19,213 nucleotides of DNA. Origin: Verrucomicrobiales bacterium. GTDB lineage: Bacteria > Verrucomicrobiota > Verrucomicrobiia > Verrucomicrobiales > DEV007. The stretch is from positions 26,028 through 45,240 of the forward strand of contig PAPL01000042.1 of assembly GCA_002708885.1 (NCBI GenBank). The letters are read 5' to 3'. Positions 15,659-19,213 of the stretch are shown here, one piece after another (the first letter of the stretch is position 1; each line of letters opens with the position of its first letter). A program made the position numbers and the translations under genes. The notes under the pieces are model-generated. The model ran no database searches. It was not told the origin of the DNA and saw only the letters and a list, made by a program, of their open reading frames with translations.

Positions 15659-16687
15659 TCATTTGGCATCCATAACACAGCGAAATCCGGTATGATATGA
15701 AGCACTAATATCATCACTGAGTTGCCTCGCGCCTACCCGGTACCCTGTGCAGTATCCTTCACTGCACAAAAAAGATCCTCCACGGATAATTCTCTGAAAA
15801 ACTATAGGACCTTCTCCTTTATTTATTATCGATTGCCCTATTCCCCCCTTAGGTGATTCGATTGGGCTTCGGGCATAGTAACCTTTTTCGTATTTATCAG
15901 CGACCATCTCCCATACATTGCCCGCCATATCAAACAAACCGTAGCCGTTTGAAGGGAAAGATTTTACTGGAGAGGTAGTCATGTAGTTGTCTTCATTTGT
16001 GTTTTTATTTGGAAAATCACCTTGCCAGAAGTTGGCCATTAATTTTTCGCTCGGTTTCAGATCATTGCCCCATGGATACAATTTTTCTTCGAGTCCCCCA
16101 CGTGCTGCATATTCCCATTCAGCTTCAGTGGGTAGTCTTTTGCCTGCCCACTTGGCGTAAGCTACGGCATCTTCATAGGCAATGTTAACTACTGGGTGAT
16201 TTGACCGGCCCTCAAGATTTGATTCTGGCCCTTCAGGATGTTTCCAGTCAGCTCCGTTAACTAGTTTCCACCAACTCCAATGCGACTTAGTTTTTATATC
16301 GACATTGTCTTTTGGGGGTGCCATCACGAATGCTGCTGGTAACAGATCTTCAGGTTTTGCATTTGGATAATCTTTTTGACTGAACGGCTTCTCTGCTTGG
16401 GTTTTATAGCCGGTCTCATCTACGAATTTCTGAAACTGAAGATTAGTCACCTCAGTTTCGTCCATATAGAAGGGTTTGAGAATGACTCGATGAGGAGGGT
16501 ATTCCTCTGCGCCCCTCCTTACGGGCTGTTCTTGAGGCTCGATACTTGTTCCCATCATGAATGAACCGCCAGGTATTAGAACCATTCCTTCTGGGGGGGA
16601 TTTTATGATTGTCTCAGATCTTTTCTGCTTATCACAACCCGAAACGGTAAGGACGCAGATTAATATTAAGAATGGGTTCCTGATCAT
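15659..16687 (-). CDS. Formylglycine-generating enzyme-like lipoprotein (sulfatase activator)
   Basis: This 342-residue protein has the FGE-sulfatase fold: GMVLIPGGSFMMG (34-46), FYMDETEVTNLQFQKFV, RLPTEAEWEYAARGG and DMAGNVWEMV. In the catalytic region IIRGGSFLCSEGYCTGYRVGAR, cysteines at 308 and 313 match the copper-binding pair of human SUMF1 in position and spacing (C-x4-C). GFRC at the end is also conserved. True FGE oxidises the cysteine of C-x-P/S-x-R in sulfatases to formylglycine. The N-terminus is a lipoprotein signal (LTVSGC, lipid-anchored at Cys18), so this enzyme should be outside the cytoplasm. A CSPSR sulfatase lies only 0.9 kb away, supporting the role. Many SUMF1-like proteins are not true FGEs, but the two cysteines favour this one. 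The start is ATG 16687. Confidence 0.85.
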   Translation of the reverse strand: MIRNPFLILICVLTVSGCDKQKRSETIIKSPPEGMVLIPGGSFMMGTSIEPQEQPVRRGAEEYPPHRVILKPFYMDETEVTNLQFQKFVDETGYKTQAEKPFSQKDYPNAKPEDLLPAAFVMAPPKDNVDIKTKSHWSWWKLVNGADWKHPEGPESNLEGRSNHPVVNIAYEDAVAYAKWAGKRLPTEAEWEYAARGGLEEKLYPWGNDLKPSEKLMANFWQGDFPNKNTNEDNYMTTSPVKSFPSNGYGLFDMAGNVWEMVADKYEKGYYARSPIESPKGGIGQSIINKGEGPIVFQRIIRGGSFLCSEGYCTGYRVGARQLSDDISASYHTGFRCVMDAK

Positions 16688-16741
16688 GTGTCATTAAAGA
16701 TGCTGGAATTAAATGAGTTTGTCCACTTCATTGATATTCGG

Positions 16742-16747
16742 TTGACA
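16742..16747 (+). promoter_or_regulatory. Consensus-like -35 hexamer upstream of hisA
   Basis: TTGACA here matches the sigma-70 -35 consensus exactly and sits 32 bases before the hisA ATG. The -10 candidates at normal spacing (TTGATA at 16766-16771, for example) are poor, so the promoter is possible but not well supported. Confidence 0.25.
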
Positions 16748-16778
16748 GCGAGGCTTCCACATCGCTTGATACACTTGG

Positions 16779-17546
16779 ATGACTCAGTTTCGCCCATGCA
16801 TTGATCTTCATAATGGACTTGTTAAGCAGGTCATTGGGGGAACCTTTGCCGAGAAGAATGGCGGGTCGCCAATAGAAAATTTTGTTAGTGAAAGGGGCTC
16901 AAGATACTATGCCCAAATGTATAAGGATGATAATCTTGCTGGCGGCCATGTCATTATGCTTGGTTCTGGTAATGAAGAATCAGCGACTCTTGCTTTAAAG
17001 GAGTTTCCGCAGGGACTTCAATTGGGTGGGGGAATTACTCCGCAGAATGCAGGTCAATGGCTTGATCGTGGTGCTAGTCATGTGATTGTAACTTCATATA
17101 TGTTTGAGGAAAATATTTTTTCAGACGAAAGGTTATCAGCATTGGTTAAGTCAGTGGGTAAGGACCGCCTCGTAATTGATCTTAGCTGCCGCGTTTGCTC
17201 TGATGGGGGATGGAGGGTAGCAAAGGACCGTTGGCAAACAATGACTGACCTTCCGATTAATCATGAGACCCTTGATAAGTTGTCTGACAGTTGTGCGGAA
17301 TTTCTCATTCATGCAGCTGACGTTGAAGGGAAGTGTGAAGGCATCGACGCTGAACTTGTTAAATTGCTGGGAAGTTGGGGTAAGATCCCTTTGACTTATG
17401 CTGGTGGAGTAAGGTCCATTCAGGACTTACACAAGATAAACGAGCTGAGTTCAGGCTGCTTAGATATTACTGTCGGTTCTGCTCTGGATATTTTCGGGGG
17501 AACTGGGATCAGTTATGCTGAGTGTGTGGAATGGAATAAACGTTAA
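16779..17546 (+). CDS. hisA: HisA of the eukaryotic (HIS6) type, histidine biosynthesis isomerase
   Basis: HisA converts ProFAR to PRFAR in histidine biosynthesis, an Amadori rearrangement in a TIM barrel. This 255-residue protein closely matches the fungal/plant form: CIDLHNGLVKQVIGGT (7-22), YYAQMYKDDNLAGGHVIMLG, LQLGGGI, HVIVTSYMF, DRLVIDLSCR, WQTMTDL, EFLIHAADVEGKCEGID, TYAGGVRSI and ALDIFGGT. Yeast HIS6 has nearly the same blocks in the same order, while typical bacterial HisA has different sequences there. Asp9 and the Asp in the VIDLS strand are the likely catalytic acids. The start ATG 16779 gives the family's standard N-terminus. The gene lies alone between the minus-strand formylglycine enzyme and sulfatase genes; no other his gene is in view. 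A perfect TTGACA lies 32 bases upstream. Confidence 0.93.
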   Translation: MTQFRPCIDLHNGLVKQVIGGTFAEKNGGSPIENFVSERGSRYYAQMYKDDNLAGGHVIMLGSGNEESATLALKEFPQGLQLGGGITPQNAGQWLDRGASHVIVTSYMFEENIFSDERLSALVKSVGKDRLVIDLSCRVCSDGGWRVAKDRWQTMTDLPINHETLDKLSDSCAEFLIHAADVEGKCEGIDAELVKLLGSWGKIPLTYAGGVRSIQDLHKINELSSGCLDITVGSALDIFGGTGISYAECVEWNKR

Positions 17547-17564
17547 ATGATAATGAGATAGCAT

Positions 17565-18989
17565 TCATTGCCATGTCTTGGCGTCCTGAACCATGTTCAT
17601 GTAGATTGATTCCAGTTTTTTCGTCAACGTATCTAATTTTTTAGGATTTTTTTGAGCAAGATTATTCATTTCATTGATATCTATAGAAATTTTATATAGC
17701 TCGAAATCTCCTAACTTTGCTTCTTTCAGTAGGGTCCGGTTTGATTCTGTTATTGATCTCGCCTTGATATTTTTTCCGTCAGCAGATTTTAAACTGGCCA
17801 GTAATTTCCAATCACCGTCCCTGATAGCAATCTTGGCTTTGTTTAAAGCAGAATAATAACACCAGAAAAGAGGCTGTTTCCGTTGCACTGTTGCTCCTCC
17901 AAATGCATTGACCATGTCGGCCCCGTCAAGCTTGAGGTTAATTGGGATTTCACCTGCGGCTAGGCTAGCAAATGTAGGCAAGAGATCCAGTGCACTCACA
18001 GGTGCATCACTAATTTGTTTGGCTTTGATCTGTATTGGCCATCTCATTATTCCGGCAACTCTTATGCCGGCTTCGTGAGTGTGTAGTTTCATTCCCCGCA
18101 AAGATCCAGGGCTCCCATGTGAGCGCCATGCTCCGCGGTATCTGTTGAGAGTTTCTGGGCCATTGTCCGATGAAAATATCACGAGTGTATTTTCTTTGAC
18201 TTTTAGGCGGTCCAGGCAACGTGTTATTTGACCAACTGCAGAGTCCATGTTTTCTACATTTGCATAATATAAGGCTTCTCCCTTTTTCTTTGCTTCAGGA
18301 TAGTTGTTAATCAGATTTACGGGAGATGCTATTGGTTCATGCGGTTCATGGAATGCCACGTAAGAGAAGAAAGGCTGGTCTGGATTATTTTTCACGTGTT
18401 CGGTTATCCAGTTCACAGCTTCTTGCGCAACGATTTGGCAACTGAAGCCTTTAGTTATGCCTACGCTCTTTCCGTTACGGACAAAATTTTTCGGATCCTC
18501 GTGGCTTGGAGCTGCGTTGTTCTGGGTTGCAAACCAATGATCAAATCCGAAGTCACCGGGTTGAGGTTGCTTTTTTTGATTAAATAGTCCATTGCAGTGC
18601 CACTTCCCTGACATGCATGTTGCGTATCCGGTTTTTTTCAGCATGGCTGGCATAGTGAATTCGTTCTTACCCATATGCATTCGATTCCCTCTGGGGATCC
18701 AATCATAGACTCCTGCCCGGTTAGGTGTTCTGCCGGTCATTAATCCAACGCGTGACGGTGAACATACTGGGGAAGATGAATAGAAACTGGTAAAACGGAT
18801 CCCCTCAGAAGCTAAATGATCGATGTTTGGAGTTCTGATGACGGTATTTCCATAACAGGAAAGATCTCCATAGCCAAGATCATCACAGAGGATGATTATA
18901 ATATTTGGACGTTCATCTGCTCTGGTTAATGCAAGAGACAATGAAGATGCGATCAATATGAGCAGGGCCTTGATGAATGGATAAAGCAT
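17565..18989 (-). CDS. Type I sulfatase, exported, CSPSR formylglycine motif
   Basis: This 474-residue periplasmic sulfatase of the alkaline-phosphatase superfamily hydrolyses sulfate esters. A signal peptide (hydrophobic 5-22) ends LTRA before DERPN. IIIILCDDLGYGD supplies the calcium-binding pair Asp36-Asp37. The activation motif CSPSR has Cys76, which must become formylglycine for activity, and LMTGR follows. GKWH and VIFSSDNG (second metal-site region) are present, and the length fits the arylsulfatase A/heparan-type S1 group. The substrate (an algal or glycosaminoglycan sulfate) cannot be read from the sequence. The formylglycine-generating enzyme 0.9 kb to the left is its likely activator. 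The gene faces the exported-protein start at 19171 across a divergent region of 181 bases. Confidence 0.92.
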   Translation of the reverse strand: MLYPFIKALLILIASSLSLALTRADERPNIIIILCDDLGYGDLSCYGNTVIRTPNIDHLASEGIRFTSFYSSSPVCSPSRVGLMTGRTPNRAGVYDWIPRGNRMHMGKNEFTMPAMLKKTGYATCMSGKWHCNGLFNQKKQPQPGDFGFDHWFATQNNAAPSHEDPKNFVRNGKSVGITKGFSCQIVAQEAVNWITEHVKNNPDQPFFSYVAFHEPHEPIASPVNLINNYPEAKKKGEALYYANVENMDSAVGQITRCLDRLKVKENTLVIFSSDNGPETLNRYRGAWRSHGSPGSLRGMKLHTHEAGIRVAGIMRWPIQIKAKQISDAPVSALDLLPTFASLAAGEIPINLKLDGADMVNAFGGATVQRKQPLFWCYYSALNKAKIAIRDGDWKLLASLKSADGKNIKARSITESNRTLLKEAKLGDFELYKISIDINEMNNLAQKNPKKLDTLTKKLESIYMNMVQDAKTWQ

Positions 18990-19110
18990 AACAATGTTGT
19001 TTGTGTTAATTGTCCTTTGAATTTATGGAATAATGCACAAATTTTTAGCGGAATTAGTTTCAAGGGTAGGTATAAATACAAATGGTAATGGTAACAATTA
19101 TTTAGTTTTT

Positions 19111-19157
19111 CTGATTATGGTGGGGAATAAATTCGGTTAGTAATCAGTAATTTCCCC
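19111..19157 (+). promoter_or_regulatory. Interleaved inverted repeats, possible RNA pseudoknot or switch
   Basis: CTGATTA at 19111-19117 pairs with TAATCAG at 19141-19147 (7 bases). GGGGAA at 19122-19127 pairs with TTCCCC at 19152-19157 (6 bases). The arms alternate, so the RNA could form a pseudoknot or switch between two hairpins. The last arm ends 13 bases before the ATG at 19171. It resembles no riboswitch class I know, and chance pairing is a real possibility. Confidence 0.25.
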
Positions 19158-19170
19158 TAAAAAATTGATT

Positions 19171-19213
19171 ATGAGAAAGAGAATCACAATTTTTTTGATT
19201 TTTTTTCTAAGGG
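19171..19213 (+). CDS. Start of an exported or membrane protein (cut by window edge)
   Basis: ATG at 19171 opens a frame reading MRKRITIFLIFFLR before the window ends. Three basic residues followed by a hydrophobic run are typical of a signal peptide or first membrane helix. It diverges from the sulfatase gene. Only 14 codons are visible, so nothing can be said of function; a chance frame cannot be fully excluded, but the pattern is convincing. The ATG lies 13 bases after the interleaved inverted repeats. Confidence 0.55.
   Translation, partial: MRKRITIFLIFFLR

Noticed and set aside
1..19213. CRISPR arrays, insertion sequences, tRNA/rRNA genes, phage or defence genes
   Set aside because: No regularly spaced repeats, transposase or integrase motifs, terminal inverted repeats or recognisable RNA genes were seen; the window reads as core chromosome.

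Overview
This window looks like ordinary chromosomal DNA from a Gram-negative bacterium, roughly 40% G+C by eye. The best guess is the Verrucomicrobiota/PVC group (Opitutales/Puniceicoccales-like). That guess rests on gene content: a CSPSR-type sulfatase near a formylglycine-generating enzyme, a eukaryotic-type HisA, a DUF6941 protein, an ExbB-ExbD-large-TPR cluster, and a cupin and small proteins of types I associate with that group. No rRNA, tRNA, CRISPR array, insertion sequence, phage gene or integrase was recognised. Coding density is high and no gene-free stretch exceeds about 185 bases.

Layout from left to right. The left edge cuts a minus-strand polyprenyl diphosphate synthase (1-401). 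A plus-strand series follows: a small conserved protein, a DAGK-family lipid kinase, a short family-2 glycosyltransferase and a small Gly-rich membrane protein (561-2817). Next is a minus-strand cluster whose transcription starts near 7.4 kb: exbB, exbD, a very large periplasmic TPR protein and a VC0807-like membrane protein (7368 down to 2841). On the plus strand come uvrC, a class B penicillin-binding protein (PBP2 type) and a DUF6941 protein (7509-11839). A lone minus-strand cupin follows. Then comes a tight plus-strand operon of mpl, an L,D-transpeptidase-like protein, a CPXCG zinc-ribbon protein and a two-domain glycosyltransferase (12275-15648). The right end holds a lipoprotein formylglycine-generating enzyme (minus), hisA of the eukaryotic type (plus), a sulfatase (minus), and the first codons of an exported protein (19171 onward).

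How the genes work together. Envelope biology dominates. Polyprenyl diphosphate synthesis supplies quinone or lipid-carrier precursors. PBP2, Mpl and the YkuD-type protein concern peptidoglycan synthesis, recycling and cross-linking. ExbB/ExbD with a TPR partner would use proton-motive force in the periplasm. The formylglycine enzyme and the sulfatase, 0.9 kb apart, form a substrate/activator pair for breakdown of sulfated glycans. UvrC and HisA are housekeeping.

I did not find a clearly new defence or mobile system. The most unusual points are: the exported ExbBD-linked TPR protein with no TonB; a PBP2 that seems to have a signal peptide and a charged linker instead of the usual anchor; a lipoprotein formylglycine-generating enzyme with both catalytic cysteines; the eukaryote-like HisA; near-total lack of Shine-Dalgarno sequences, with one strong exception before a nine-codon leader ORF ahead of exbB; and interleaved inverted repeats (possible pseudoknot) just before the last start codon.
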